From Melioribacteraceae bacterium (GTDB lineage Bacteria > Bacteroidota > Ignavibacteria > Ignavibacteriales > Melioribacteraceae), in the NCBI GenBank assembly GCA_021739765.1, contig JAIPBD010000015.1, positions 1-64,000 on the forward strand: 64,000 nucleotides of DNA, given 5' to 3'. The notes under the pieces are model-generated. The model was given only the letters and a program-made list of their open reading frames with translations, did not search any database and was not told where the DNA came from. The translations under genes were made by a program, and so were the position numbers. How positions within the stretch are numbered: position 1 is the first letter of the stretch; each line of letters starts with the position of its first letter. Below are positions 33,773 to 42,888 of this stretch, piece by piece.

Positions 33773-34987
33773 ATGAATTCAAACGAACTAACAGCATTTG
33801 AAACATTTTCCTCTTATTTAAAAAGTTATTTCTTTGAACGGGATCTTAAGAAAACAGTAAAATTCCTCGGCGATATTTCGGGTTTTGGAACAGGCGTTGA
33901 CGAGGTTGTCCCGCCGGCGGATATGCGAGAGCTGTTTAAACGCGATATCGAACAATCACCAAGTAAAATTATTGTAAAGAATGACAAATTCAGCCACAGA
34001 TTAATTTCCGATGATGTGGTAATCGTCTGGGGTACGCTTGATATTTCTTCAGAAATAGACGGATTTCCGTATGAAATTAATAATCTTAGATTATCAATTT
34101 TACTATTACGACGGAATGACAGCTGGAAAATCGAGCATAAACATATTTCCCTTCCATTCATCGAACAAGAGGAAGACGAAGCCTACCCCTTAAAAAAATT
34201 AGAAGAGCAAAACGCGGTTCTTTCCGAATTGGTTGAAATTCGGACATCTGAGTTAAAACATAAAAATGAGGAATTAAGAATCGCCAATGCCGAAAAAGAT
34301 AAATTGATGTCGATTGTAGCGCATGATTTAAGAAGTCCTTTTAACGCCATACTCGGATACAGCCAAATTTTAAACGAGGAGCTGGCGCAATCCGGAAAAG
34401 AGGAATGGGCCGAATACGCTGAAAACTTGGATAAAACCGCGCGTGACACATACTCGTTGCTTGAAAATTTGCTAAGCTGGTCGAGGTCTCACATCTCGGG
34501 ATACGAACCGGCAAAAGAGATTGTAGATTTTCCACAAATCGCTAAAATCACAATAGATCTTGCTTCGCAACTTGCTCAAAGAAAAAACATCAAAATAGAA
34601 AACAGATTACCGGATAAATTGTCCTTGAATTGTGACCCGTTTATGATTAGAACAGTATTGAGAAATCTGCTTTCCAACGCGATTAAATTTACCGAGCCGG
34701 GAGGTAAAGTTATTCTCGAATCTGAACAAGTTGAAAATGGCGGTGTAGTTTTTACAATATCTGACGATGGTGTTGGAATTCCCGAAGAAAAGTTGGACAC
34801 ACTTTTTGTCATCGATGCGAAAAAGTCATCGAAGGGAACGCTTGGTGAAGAAGGAACCGGACTTGGTCTATCATTATGTAATGAGTTTGTTTCTAAACAT
34901 GGCGGGGGAATTTGGGTTGAAAGTACGGTTGGTAAAGGAAGCACGTTCAAATTTTCACTATCAAATCAAGACGTGTTATCGCAATAA
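33773..34987 (+). CDS. Histidine kinase with N-terminal NTF2/SnoaL-like domain
   Basis: A 404-residue soluble sensor kinase without membrane helices. Residues 1-125 form an alpha+beta barrel of the NTF2/SnoaL_3 type (FETFSSYLKSYFFERDLKKTVKFL, then VIVWGTLDIS and LLLRRNDSWKIEHKHISLPF). A coiled coil links it to the HisKA domain with phospho-acceptor H184 (IVAHDLRSP). The ATPase domain has the N box (LLSNAIKFTEPGG), DDGVGIPEEKL and GTGLGLSLC. No response regulator gene lies next to it. The sensor domain would bind a small molecule in the cytoplasm. Confidence 0.88.
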   Translation: MNSNELTAFETFSSYLKSYFFERDLKKTVKFLGDISGFGTGVDEVVPPADMRELFKRDIEQSPSKIIVKNDKFSHRLISDDVVIVWGTLDISSEIDGFPYEINNLRLSILLLRRNDSWKIEHKHISLPFIEQEEDEAYPLKKLEEQNAVLSELVEIRTSELKHKNEELRIANAEKDKLMSIVAHDLRSPFNAILGYSQILNEELAQSGKEEWAEYAENLDKTARDTYSLLENLLSWSRSHISGYEPAKEIVDFPQIAKITIDLASQLAQRKNIKIENRLPDKLSLNCDPFMIRTVLRNLLSNAIKFTEPGGKVILESEQVENGGVVFTISDDGVGIPEEKLDTLFVIDAKKSSKGTLGEEGTGLGLSLCNEFVSKHGGGIWVESTVGKGSTFKFSLSNQDVLSQ

Positions 34988-34988
34988 A

Positions 34989-36149
34989 TCACAAATCAAT
35001 TTTTTTCGAAACAAACTCTGGGTTTAAACCAAGCTCCAAAGCCTTTTTGATTACATCTTCGGCTTCCGGTTTGCTTTTTGTCAAATTGCCAAGTTTTGAT
35101 TTTTTCACCTTAACTTCTCCGAATTCAGAATCGACCTTAGCAACCACTCTTTTCATCTCAATTCTGTTTGTTTTATAATAACGCAATCCGATCGCGGAAG
35201 TATAAGAAATCAAAAACTGTGAAATTCTTTCGAAACTTTCATTTTTACAAAGAACGGAAACAACAACTCCCGGTCTACCCTTTTTCATAATCACTTGCGT
35301 AAAATAGAAATCGAGCGCCCCTTTTTTGAATAATTCATTCTGGAATTCTATTCCTAAAAATTCGGGATTAAAATCATCCAGATTTGTTTCGATAACATAG
35401 ACCTCATTTCTATCCGGGTTAACGATCTCAGTCTCTTCAACCAAAGATAACCTGAGAACATTCGGCGTTTCAAAATTTTTCTCACCGGCTCCGTATGCGG
35501 ACTTTATGTCCGAAAGCGGCGGCATCTCGAATTCCGGTTCCAAATATTTAATAATTGCCGCACCGGTTGGAGTTAGTTTTTCGCCGTCTTCGTTTCCGTA
35601 AATTGTCGGCATCCCTTCAAGAATAATTTTGGTTGCCGGACATGGAACGGGAAGCATTCCATGAGCTGTTTTTACAAATCCCTTTCCGGTTGTTAGCGGT
35701 GTAGAAAATGTTTTTTCGATTTGAAGAATGTCGAGTAAATATGCTGCTCCCGCGACATCAATAATTGAATCGACAGCGCCGACTTCGTGGAAATGAATTT
35801 TTTCCAAAGGGATTCCGTGAACTTTGGATTCCGCTTTACCGATTATGTTGAATATTTCCAACGCAATCAATTTCGCGTTTGTGCTCAATCCGGATTCGTT
35901 AATTATTTTGTTGATATGGGAAAGATGGCGGTGAACGTGTTCGTGAATTTTATCAACAACTTTAATTTGTTTAGTTACAATGCCGTTTTTGGAAGTTTCG
36001 GAAATTACAATTTCGGCGTTGTTTTCAAAATTTAATAATTCCGGTAAATTTATAAGATCATTATACCGATCCGTTAATCCTGCGAGTGCGCCTAGAAACA
36101 TATCGCCGCATGCACCGGAAAAGGCTTCAATTTTAAGAATATTTGTCAT
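34989..36149 (-). CDS. larC: Nickel pincer cofactor biosynthesis protein LarC
   Basis: The protein has about 386 residues from ATG 36149; a GTG at 36155 that overlaps the larB stop is an alternative. The start IEAFSGACGDMFLGAL and the segment KIHFHEVGAVDSIIDVAGAAYLL define LarC, the CTP-dependent nickel insertase. It adds Ni to pyridinium-3,5-bisthiocarboxylate mononucleotide to make the cofactor of lactate racemase LarA and relatives. Length agrees with the family and no frameshift is seen (some species encode it as two parts). It is the last gene of the larE-larB-larC operon. Confidence 0.93.
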   Translation of the reverse strand: MTNILKIEAFSGACGDMFLGALAGLTDRYNDLINLPELLNFENNAEIVISETSKNGIVTKQIKVVDKIHEHVHRHLSHINKIINESGLSTNAKLIALEIFNIIGKAESKVHGIPLEKIHFHEVGAVDSIIDVAGAAYLLDILQIEKTFSTPLTTGKGFVKTAHGMLPVPCPATKIILEGMPTIYGNEDGEKLTPTGAAIIKYLEPEFEMPPLSDIKSAYGAGEKNFETPNVLRLSLVEETEIVNPDRNEVYVIETNLDDFNPEFLGIEFQNELFKKGALDFYFTQVIMKKGRPGVVVSVLCKNESFERISQFLISYTSAIGLRYYKTNRIEMKRVVAKVDSEFGEVKVKKSKLGNLTKSKPEAEDVIKKALELGLNPEFVSKKIDL

Positions 36150-36151
36150 TT

Positions 36152-36808
36152 TCACTTTTTGTTAATATTTAGAATTCGGTAGGCGGCAATCGCGGCGCCG
36201 TATCCGTTATCGATGTTTGTAACGGTTAATCCGTTAGCACAGCTTGAAAGCATCGCGTTTAATGCCGCTTTCCCACCTTTTGCAACTCCATAACCTACAC
36301 TTACCGGAACGGCAATTATCGGTTGGGGAAACAAACCTCCGACTACGGTTGGCAAAGCTCCTTCAAATCCGGCGCAAACAATTAACACCTTTGCCGTTTT
36401 GATTTGCTCCGTTTTTTCGGTCAGACGGTGAACTCCGGCCGCGCCGACATCAATATACCGTTTTGCTTTTATGCCAAGAAATGAGAGAGTATAAAAGGCT
36501 TCGTTCACCACAAATTCATCCGATGTTCCACCTGAAAGAATCCCAACTTCTTCTTTCTTTTTTCTAATTGTTGGGAGTTTCCCGATTATCATTATTCCGG
36601 AAGGCAAATCATAGAATGTATCCCGGAATTCGTTTTTGAGGATCTCGTATTTTTCCGGCTGAAGCTTGGTTATCAGCACTTTCGAGTTTTTTTCCAGGAC
36701 ATGATTGATAATGTTTTTTAGTGTGTTAATATCTTTACTCGCACCGAAAACAATTTCCGGAAATCCGATTCTTCCTTCTCTTTGATGATCAATATTAAAA
36801 TTGCTCAT
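36152..36808 (-). CDS. larB: Pyridinium-3,5-biscarboxylic acid mononucleotide synthase LarB
   Basis: A 218-residue protein with the PurE-like fold. VGILSGGTSDEFVVNEA and IDVGAAGVHRL, then AGFEGALPTVVGGLFPQPIIAVPVSVGYG, and NGYGAA at the end are the LarB hallmarks. It carboxylates and hydrolyses nicotinate adenine dinucleotide to make the first intermediate of the nickel pincer cofactor. The ATG overlaps the stop of larE (ATGA), so the genes are coupled. Confidence 0.93.
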   Translation of the reverse strand: MSNFNIDHQREGRIGFPEIVFGASKDINTLKNIINHVLEKNSKVLITKLQPEKYEILKNEFRDTFYDLPSGIMIIGKLPTIRKKKEEVGILSGGTSDEFVVNEAFYTLSFLGIKAKRYIDVGAAGVHRLTEKTEQIKTAKVLIVCAGFEGALPTVVGGLFPQPIIAVPVSVGYGVAKGGKAALNAMLSSCANGLTVTNIDNGYGAAIAAYRILNINKK

Positions 36809-37656
36809 ATTGCCCTATTCATTTTACCGGAAACAAATCCTTCGTTGTCAATTTCACACGTATCATAACCAACCGCAATCAGTTTAGTTTGAATCAAATT
36901 GAATTTTTCATTCAAGGCGGGAATCTTCTCTGTCGGTACTTCGATTCGTGCAATATTGCCGAAACTTCTCACTCTGACTTCTTCAAAACCGAACTCGTTT
37001 AGAATATTCTCAGCGGCCTCAACTCGTTTTAGCTTTTCTGCCGAAATGGTTTCCCCATAAGGAAAACGGCTGCTTAAACACGGGCTTGCGGGTTTATCCC
37101 AAACCGGTAACTCAAAATATTTTGCGATTGATCGAATATCATCTTTTGTGATTTGACAATTGATAAAAGGACTATTTGCGTTTCGTTCTTTCGAGGCTGA
37201 TAATCCCGGCCGATAATCCCCCAGATCGCTGTAATTATTTCCGTTGATGATTTTGAAGTCACGGAATTTAGACTCGACAAGATCGTTAAGATTTATATAA
37301 AGTTCGGTTTTGCAAAAATAACAGCGGTTGGTTGGATTAGCCGAATAATCCGGATTTGATAATTCTTCGGTATAAATCACTTCGTAGTCAATATCAAAAT
37401 TTTTACAAAAATCTGCGGCGATTTCAAAATCCTTTTGTTTCAGACTTTCGGAATTAGATATTACCGCAACACAATTTTCTTTTCCTAAAAACTTCCTTGC
37501 AAGAAATGCGGCAAGGCAGGAATCAACTCCTCCGGAAAGAGCAACCATCACTTTTGAATACTGCTCAAATTCAACTTTTAATTCTGCTAATTTATTCTGT
37601 ATTCCGATATAGGGATCATCAAAGGGTTTTGTAATATGTGCATCATATGTTTTCAT
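36805..37656 (-). CDS. larE: ATP-dependent sacrificial sulfur transferase LarE
   Basis: A 283-residue PP-loop ATPase: SGGVDSCLAAFLA near residue 42 is the pyrophosphate loop, TNRCYFCKTELY follows, and KPASPCLSSRFPYG has a Cys at about residue 193. In L. plantarum LarE this Cys gives up its sulfur and is turned into dehydroalanine. It is the first gene of a larEBC operon, each overlapping the next. No larA lies in the window, so the target enzyme is elsewhere in the genome. Confidence 0.93.
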   Translation of the reverse strand: MKTYDAHITKPFDDPYIGIQNKLAELKVEFEQYSKVMVALSGGVDSCLAAFLARKFLGKENCVAVISNSESLKQKDFEIAADFCKNFDIDYEVIYTEELSNPDYSANPTNRCYFCKTELYINLNDLVESKFRDFKIINGNNYSDLGDYRPGLSASKERNANSPFINCQITKDDIRSIAKYFELPVWDKPASPCLSSRFPYGETISAEKLKRVEAAENILNEFGFEEVRVRSFGNIARIEVPTEKIPALNEKFNLIQTKLIAVGYDTCEIDNEGFVSGKMNRAI

Positions 37657-37767
37657 TTAATTCAAAATATACTAATATGTCATTTAGATTGCCCGAGCGG
37701 AAGCGGTTTTTTATTTAGATAATTGGTATTGCTAAATTGATCTATTCTTATATTAAGTGACAAAAAA

Positions 37768-38493
37768 ATGGAACGAAATCAACAAAAAATGAAAAGAACT
37801 CTCCCTAATATCAAAGTTATCAGTTTTGACGCTGATGATACACTCTGGGTGAACGAACCGTATTTCCGTGAAGCTGAAGTGGAAATTTGCGCGATATTGA
37901 ACGAATATGGATCACCGGAAGAAATCACAAGAAAAATTCTACGAACTGAATCCAGAAATTTACCCTTTTATGGTTACGGGATAAAAGGGTTTATTCTTTC
38001 TGTTATAGAGACCGCGATTGAAGTTACCGAACGAAAAATTCATGCTGATGATATAGCAAAAATTATAAAGTTCGGACATGAGTTAATGCAAAAACCGGTA
38101 ATCTTGCTTGATGACGTTGAAACTGTTTTACAAACTTTAACAAAGAGAAATTTCAAATTGATCGTTGCAACAAAAGGCGATTTGATGGATCAAGAACGCA
38201 AATTGAGAAAATCGGGCTTGGCGAAATACTTTCATCATATAGAAATTATGAGCAATAAAAAAGAATCTGATTATAGAGCGCTTTTAAGTCATCTCGAAAT
38301 TAAACCGGAAAATTTTTTGATGATTGGAAATTCATTAAAATCAGACATCCTCCCGGTTTTGGCAATTGGAGGAAAAGCGTTCCATATTCCGTTTCACACA
38401 ACTTGGGAGCACGAGGAAGTTCGCCCGGAAGAAATCGAAAATTTAGATATTGTACAATTTGAAAACTTGTCTCAAATTCTTGAGTCTATTTGA
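37768..38493 (+). CDS. HAD-superfamily hydrolase
   Basis: A 241-residue protein. Motif I is SFDADDTLW (D-x-D-D-T), motif II is VATKGD, the Lys lies in KLRKSGLAKYFHHIEIMSNKKES, and motif IV is MIGNSLKSDILPV. The cap insertion after motif I is helical (type C1). This is a cytoplasmic phosphatase with an unknown substrate. MERNQQK at the N-terminus may be an extension; ATG 37789 (second Met) is an alternative start. It is divergent from larE. Confidence 0.85.
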   Translation: MERNQQKMKRTLPNIKVISFDADDTLWVNEPYFREAEVEICAILNEYGSPEEITRKILRTESRNLPFYGYGIKGFILSVIETAIEVTERKIHADDIAKIIKFGHELMQKPVILLDDVETVLQTLTKRNFKLIVATKGDLMDQERKLRKSGLAKYFHHIEIMSNKKESDYRALLSHLEIKPENFLMIGNSLKSDILPVLAIGGKAFHIPFHTTWEHEEVRPEEIENLDIVQFENLSQILESI

Positions 38494-38602
38494 TCGAGTT
38501 TGTGAGTTTGGCCACCCGGCAAAATAAAATTCAGCTTCAGCACAAATAAACACCTAATTATTTCATAAGTTTTGGGTTTCATTTACAAAAGAGTTTGAAT
38601 TT

Positions 38603-40291
38603 ATGATCAAGCAATCACACCTGTTTTTAACATTACTTTTTACACTTTGTAGTTTTACGCTACTTGCGCAAATTTCAATTTCAGATACTTTGGTGAATTT
38701 TGGAAATGTACAGAGCGGAAGTAACTCAACCCGAACAATTCTTCTGACAAACACAACAACCGAAGAGATTGAAATAATTGCATTCCACTTTGAAGAAAAT
38801 ATATTTCAAACAAATCTACAGCTAATCACTCTTACACCCGATAGAGAGTTCGAATTTGAAGTTGAATTTAAACCGAAACACAACATCGATTACACCGACT
38901 TTTTGTTTATTGCGTTCAAAGATGTAAACGAGATTATATCAATTGAATTGACGGGAACGGGAGTTTATGAAGGAAGTTATTATTCGTCAACACGAAATCT
39001 TTGGGGTGAAGAGCTTAAATCGGAATTGAGAGATATTATCGATAATCACACCGTGCTTGGATATAATACCGCACGAGATAGAATGTATGGCTCAATCGAT
39101 AATAAAAACGGCTCTGTCGAATGTGTTTATACCGGAAGGAAAGCAACATTTAATACTCGATCCGGAGCCAATAGCAGCAGTTTTAATTGTGAACATACCT
39201 GGCCGCAAAGTTTTTTTAACGAAAACGATCCGATGAAATCAGACATTTTTCATCTATATCCGACTGATGTAAACGCAAACGGAAGAAGAAGTAATTATGA
39301 TTTTGGAATTGTGACGAGCGGAGTCACCTGGGAAGAAGGCGGTTCAAAATTGGGCAAAGACTCTCAAAACCGAACCGTTTTTGAACCGAGAGATGTGCAT
39401 AAAGGAAATGTCGCCAGGACTCATTTTTATTTTACGGTGAGATATAATGGAAATTATAACAATTACCAAAACTCACAAATAATGGAAGAAATTTTTCGTG
39501 ATTGGCATTTAAGCGATGAAGTTGACCAAAATGAGGAAGATCGAAACGAAGCGATTTATTCATATCAGAAGAACAGAAATCCATTCATTGATCACCCTGA
39601 ATTTGCTGAACGAATTCCAAAATTTTTCGGAACGGCGAATTATAATTTCGAACCGGAAATTTCTGTTCCGTTAAGTACAATTAATTTTGATACGACCTTC
39701 CAATCCGAAGCAACCACATTTAAGTTTGATATTGCCAACACAGGAATGGAAACTCTGGTTGTTAATGACATTTACACATCCGACGCAAACTTCAGTGTAA
39801 GTTATAATTCGGATTTTATTACAGCGGAATCAAAAATGGAGGTTCGAATTACCTTCGCAGGTGAAGCCTCCGTTGGTGAATATAACTCTGTATTAACAAT
39901 TGAATCGGATGATGGTGATGAATCCGAACTCAAAATTCCTTTAAGTATTTATGTTGATCAGGTTACATCTGTAAGTAAAAATGAAAATCTGTTAACGGAA
40001 TTCAAACTCTCTCAAAATTATCCGAATCCATTTAACCCTAGCACCACAATCAAATATTCGATTCCAGTATTGGACGCGTTCTTACCCGCAAATAATGCGG
40101 TCGAAACAAGGGCGGTGTTAAAAGTTTACGATTTACTCGGAAATGAAATTGCAACGCTTATTAACGAACATAAATCCGCCGGAAACTATGAAGTAACTTT
40201 TGATGCTTCTTCGATTACTTCAGGGGTTTACTACTATCGATTAAGCGCAGGCGATTTTGTTGAAACTAAAAAAATGCTGCTCGTGAAGTGA
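38603..40291 (+). CDS. T9SS-secreted endonuclease I with ASH-like domains
   Basis: A 562-residue protein. It has a signal peptide (FLTLLFTLCSFTLLAQ), then an ASPM-SPD2-Hydin-like beta-sandwich (residues ~25-125, DTLVNFGNVQSGSNSTRTI). The EndA/NucM endonuclease I domain (~130-345) contains the active-site segment NCEHTWPQSF with DPMKSDIFHLYPTD and ANGRRSNYDFG. A second sandwich (~355-455) and a C-terminal sorting domain (YPNPFNPSTTIKYSIP) follow. The enzyme cleaves nucleic acid unspecifically outside the cell, probably for nutrient recovery or biofilm DNA. The domain order is common in Ignavibacteria-like proteins. Confidence 0.9.
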   Translation: MIKQSHLFLTLLFTLCSFTLLAQISISDTLVNFGNVQSGSNSTRTILLTNTTTEEIEIIAFHFEENIFQTNLQLITLTPDREFEFEVEFKPKHNIDYTDFLFIAFKDVNEIISIELTGTGVYEGSYYSSTRNLWGEELKSELRDIIDNHTVLGYNTARDRMYGSIDNKNGSVECVYTGRKATFNTRSGANSSSFNCEHTWPQSFFNENDPMKSDIFHLYPTDVNANGRRSNYDFGIVTSGVTWEEGGSKLGKDSQNRTVFEPRDVHKGNVARTHFYFTVRYNGNYNNYQNSQIMEEIFRDWHLSDEVDQNEEDRNEAIYSYQKNRNPFIDHPEFAERIPKFFGTANYNFEPEISVPLSTINFDTTFQSEATTFKFDIANTGMETLVVNDIYTSDANFSVSYNSDFITAESKMEVRITFAGEASVGEYNSVLTIESDDGDESELKIPLSIYVDQVTSVSKNENLLTEFKLSQNYPNPFNPSTTIKYSIPVLDAFLPANNAVETRAVLKVYDLLGNEIATLINEHKSAGNYEVTFDASSITSGVYYYRLSAGDFVETKKMLLVK

Positions 40292-40468
40292 TGTTCAGTC
40301 TATAACTTGCGAGCTTTGTATGAAGTCTTTAATTTCCCGTACAATAAAATTCTTCCGGAAAATGACAAAGCGAAATGAGCGACGCTGTAAGTATCAACCA
40401 AAGCTCGAAGGATATCTCGTTTTGTATTAATGTATAATTAAATAAAACAAATCCATGTTCGATATAAA

Positions 40469-41335
40469 ATGACAGAAACCGAAAAACAAGATTCAACAGA
40501 ACGGCAAGTAGAAAGAGATGAAGAGGAGAAAAGTTTTCATTCGGTAATTCTAAAACGAACGGATGAGTATGCGCGTCATCCCGACGATGTGCTCGAATTC
40601 GCGATCCGAGAAGGTGAAGAACAAATAAAAAGACCGTTTTTGTCGCTCCTGCTTTCGGCAATTGCAGCGGGATTAATTTTAGGATTTACGGCGATGGCTG
40701 TTGCCGTTGTCTCCGAAGCCTCGACGAATATTGATAATTATTACTTTAAACGCATACTGCTCGCGTTGGTTTATCCCCTCGGATTTGTAATCTGCGTTAT
40801 GAGCGGGGCCGAGCTTTTTACCGAACATACCGCAACGGCTGTTTATCCCGTTCTTGATAAAAGATCATCTTTTTTACTTTTATTTCGATTATGGGGAATT
40901 GTGCTTTTGGGAAATCTAATCGGCGCAATCGCAAGTTCGGGGCTGCTTGTTTCCGCTGAGGAGGTAATCGGCGCGAAAAACGGTTACATTGAGATTGGCA
41001 AACACCTGGTTGGATACAGTTTTTGGCCCTTGATCGCGAGTTCGCTTCTTGCTGGCTGGTTAATGGCTTTGGGAAGTTGGCTGCTTTTTGCGACGCCGCT
41101 CGGCATTAGTCAAGTGATAACAATCTACATTGTAACTTTTTTGATCGGAATCGGACAGCTTCACCATTCAATCGCCGGCTCTGTTGAAATGTTTACCGCT
41201 TATTTTATTTCCGATCAGTTTACATTTCCGCAATTGCTTTCATTTATATCAACCGCAGCTCTTGGAAATTTAATCGGCGGAAGTATATTTGTTGCCTTGC
41301 TGAATTATTCACACATTCGACATCTAAGAAGTTAG
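40469..41335 (+). CDS. Formate/nitrite transporter (FNT) family protein
   Basis: A 288-residue protein with a charged cytoplasmic N-terminus of about 55 residues, then six membrane helices (for example LLLSAIAAGLILGFTAMAVA, ALVYPLGFVICVMSGAELFT, WLMALGSWLLFATP). SGAELFTEHTATAV resembles the second conserved loop of FNT channels, with Glu in place of the usual Asn. Such channels conduct formate, nitrite, hydrosulfide or similar small anions. The long N-terminus is like the YfdC subgroup, whose substrate is unknown. It starts with MTETEKQDS. Confidence 0.85.
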   Translation: MTETEKQDSTERQVERDEEEKSFHSVILKRTDEYARHPDDVLEFAIREGEEQIKRPFLSLLLSAIAAGLILGFTAMAVAVVSEASTNIDNYYFKRILLALVYPLGFVICVMSGAELFTEHTATAVYPVLDKRSSFLLLFRLWGIVLLGNLIGAIASSGLLVSAEEVIGAKNGYIEIGKHLVGYSFWPLIASSLLAGWLMALGSWLLFATPLGISQVITIYIVTFLIGIGQLHHSIAGSVEMFTAYFISDQFTFPQLLSFISTAALGNLIGGSIFVALLNYSHIRHLRS

Positions 41336-41376
41336 ATTGTAACATTATCAATTAATACTTGAGCCGGTGGACGAAA

Positions 41377-42027
41377 ATGAACGAATCTACCGGAAGATTA
41401 TTTATTCATGCCTTTATTGTGCTCGCGGTTATTTTTACTGGAGTAAAAGGTGTAAGTGCTCAATCAGTTTCGGGAATACCACACGCCTTAATTGAAGAAA
41501 ATGTTAAATCTCCGGTTGTCTATTCAGAAAACAGTCTAATTCTATCAGCCGCTAAAGGAACTGATCTTTACATCAGCCCGAACGGAAAAATTAAAATTGA
41601 CAATCTCCCCAAAGTACATTTTCAACCCAAATCTGATTTTGTTTTGATCGCGAAAATCGGGGGACAATTTCAAAATGTTTACGACGGCGGAGCGCTTATT
41701 GTTTACGTGGATTCGGCGAATTGGGCAAAGATGCTTTTCGAACAGTTCGCTTCGGGAGTAAATGGTGTTGGTACTCTTGTCGCTAAATTAGTTGGCGATG
41801 ACTCACACCACTTCGAATACCCGGGTCATGAAATCTATTTTAAAATAGAAAGGAAAGAGACGGTTTTTACATTTTATTGGCCGGCTGATGGAGAAAGTTG
41901 GGGATTTTTAAGATCGTTTGGAATGTCACCTCCACACTCTCAATCTTTAAAAGTTGGATTCGCGGCTCAATCCCCTTCAAGCGAAAAAGTAGAAGTTTTG
42001 TTCTCAGATATTCGTTTTAATGAATGA
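41377..42027 (+). CDS. Secreted DUF1349 (concanavalin-like) protein
   Basis: The protein has about 216 residues from ATG 41377, followed by a signal peptide (AFIVLAVIFTGVKGVSA). A codon 18 bp upstream is possible but lacks a good ribosome site. The jelly-roll DUF1349 fold is seen from SLILSAAKGTDLYISPNG, FVLIAKIGGQFQNVYDGGALIVY and GFAAQSPSSEKVEVLFSDIRF. DUF1349 proteins bind or act on carbohydrates but are mostly uncharacterised. It lies 41 bp after the FNT gene. Confidence 0.7.
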   Translation: MNESTGRLFIHAFIVLAVIFTGVKGVSAQSVSGIPHALIEENVKSPVVYSENSLILSAAKGTDLYISPNGKIKIDNLPKVHFQPKSDFVLIAKIGGQFQNVYDGGALIVYVDSANWAKMLFEQFASGVNGVGTLVAKLVGDDSHHFEYPGHEIYFKIERKETVFTFYWPADGESWGFLRSFGMSPPHSQSLKVGFAAQSPSSEKVEVLFSDIRFNE

Positions 42028-42234
42028 CTTTTTCGCTCTTACTTGACACATCATTTTCGCACAATTAATCAATTGGGACTGATTTGCTGAAATTTGATTC
42101 CGGGTAGATGAAATTTTATTCAATCAAAAAATTCGTTTAAAGTAAATTCAACCAAAACTCCAATTATTTGATAATAATTGCTTGCCATTGTTTATTATAT
42201 TCAAAGTAAGTTTTTAATAATATTGGAGAAACTA

Positions 42235-42846
42235 ATGTCATTCCCCCAAACGTTTTACCGCTGGCGCCCACATCCTTGGCATGGACTTGAGGTCGGAATT
42301 AATCCGCCCGAAATTGTAAACGGATTTATTGAAATGACTCCGTTTGACCTCGTAAAATACGAAGTTGACAAACAAACGGGTTATATTCACGTAGATCGCC
42401 CTCAAAGGAGTTCTTCACAATCTCCTGCGTTGTACGGATTTATTCCGAGAACATATTGTGGAGATAATGTCGGTAAACTGAATCCAAAAGCAAAAAAAGG
42501 CGACGGCGACCCGCTTGATATTTGTGTAATCAGCGAACGTCCGATTACCCGCGGTGAAATTATTGTCCGGGCCAGAGTAGTTGGTGGAATTCAAGGAACA
42601 GATCACGGCGAAGCTGATGATAAAATAGTTGCCGTTTTAAGAAACGATAATGTTTATGGAAAAATCAATGAAATCTCCCAACTTCCGGAAGTTTTGGTTG
42701 AAAGAATTACTCATTACTTCACAACCTACAAGTTGGTGCCGGGAGAAGAGAATAAATTTACCATCGAAAAAACGTATGGAAAAGAACAAGCGTTTGAGGT
42801 AATCAACGCGGCAATTGAAGATTACGAGCTTGTATACGGCGGATAA
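42235..42846 (+). CDS. ppa: Inorganic pyrophosphatase (soluble, family I)
   Basis: The protein has about 203 residues from ATG 42235, which has GGAG 6 nt upstream; the codon at 42178 would give an unlikely hydrophobic extension. Family I PPase motifs are [12 protein letters not shown] and [12 protein letters not shown] (three Asp of the metal site), then [18 protein letters not shown]. It hydrolyses pyrophosphate from biosynthesis. It begins [12 protein letters not shown], a form common in this phylum. The NmrA-like gene starts 42 bp later. Confidence 0.92.
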   Translation: MSFPQTFYRWRPHPWHGLEVGINPPEIVNGFIEMTPFDLVKYEVDKQTGYIHVDRPQRSSSQSPALYGFIPRTYCGDNVGKLNPKAKKGDGDPLDICVISERPITRGEIIVRARVVGGIQGTDHGEADDKIVAVLRNDNVYGKINEISQLPEVLVERITHYFTTYKLVPGEENKFTIEKTYGKEQAFEVINAAIEDYELVYGG

Positions 42847-42888
42847 AATTTGAAGAGAATTTGTAAAGAACCCGAAGGGAGAGCTAAA

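Noticed and set aside
34989-37656. larA-type racemase adjacent to the lar operon
   Set aside because: No protein with LarA motifs is in the window; neighbouring genes are a histidine kinase and a HAD hydrolase.
40329-40661. 110-codon minus-strand frame across the start of the FNT gene
   Set aside because: It is a shadow of the FNT gene with low-complexity composition and no homology pattern.
42178-42234. Hydrophobic N-terminal extension of pyrophosphatase
   Set aside because: The ATG at 42235 has the ribosome site and matches the family start.
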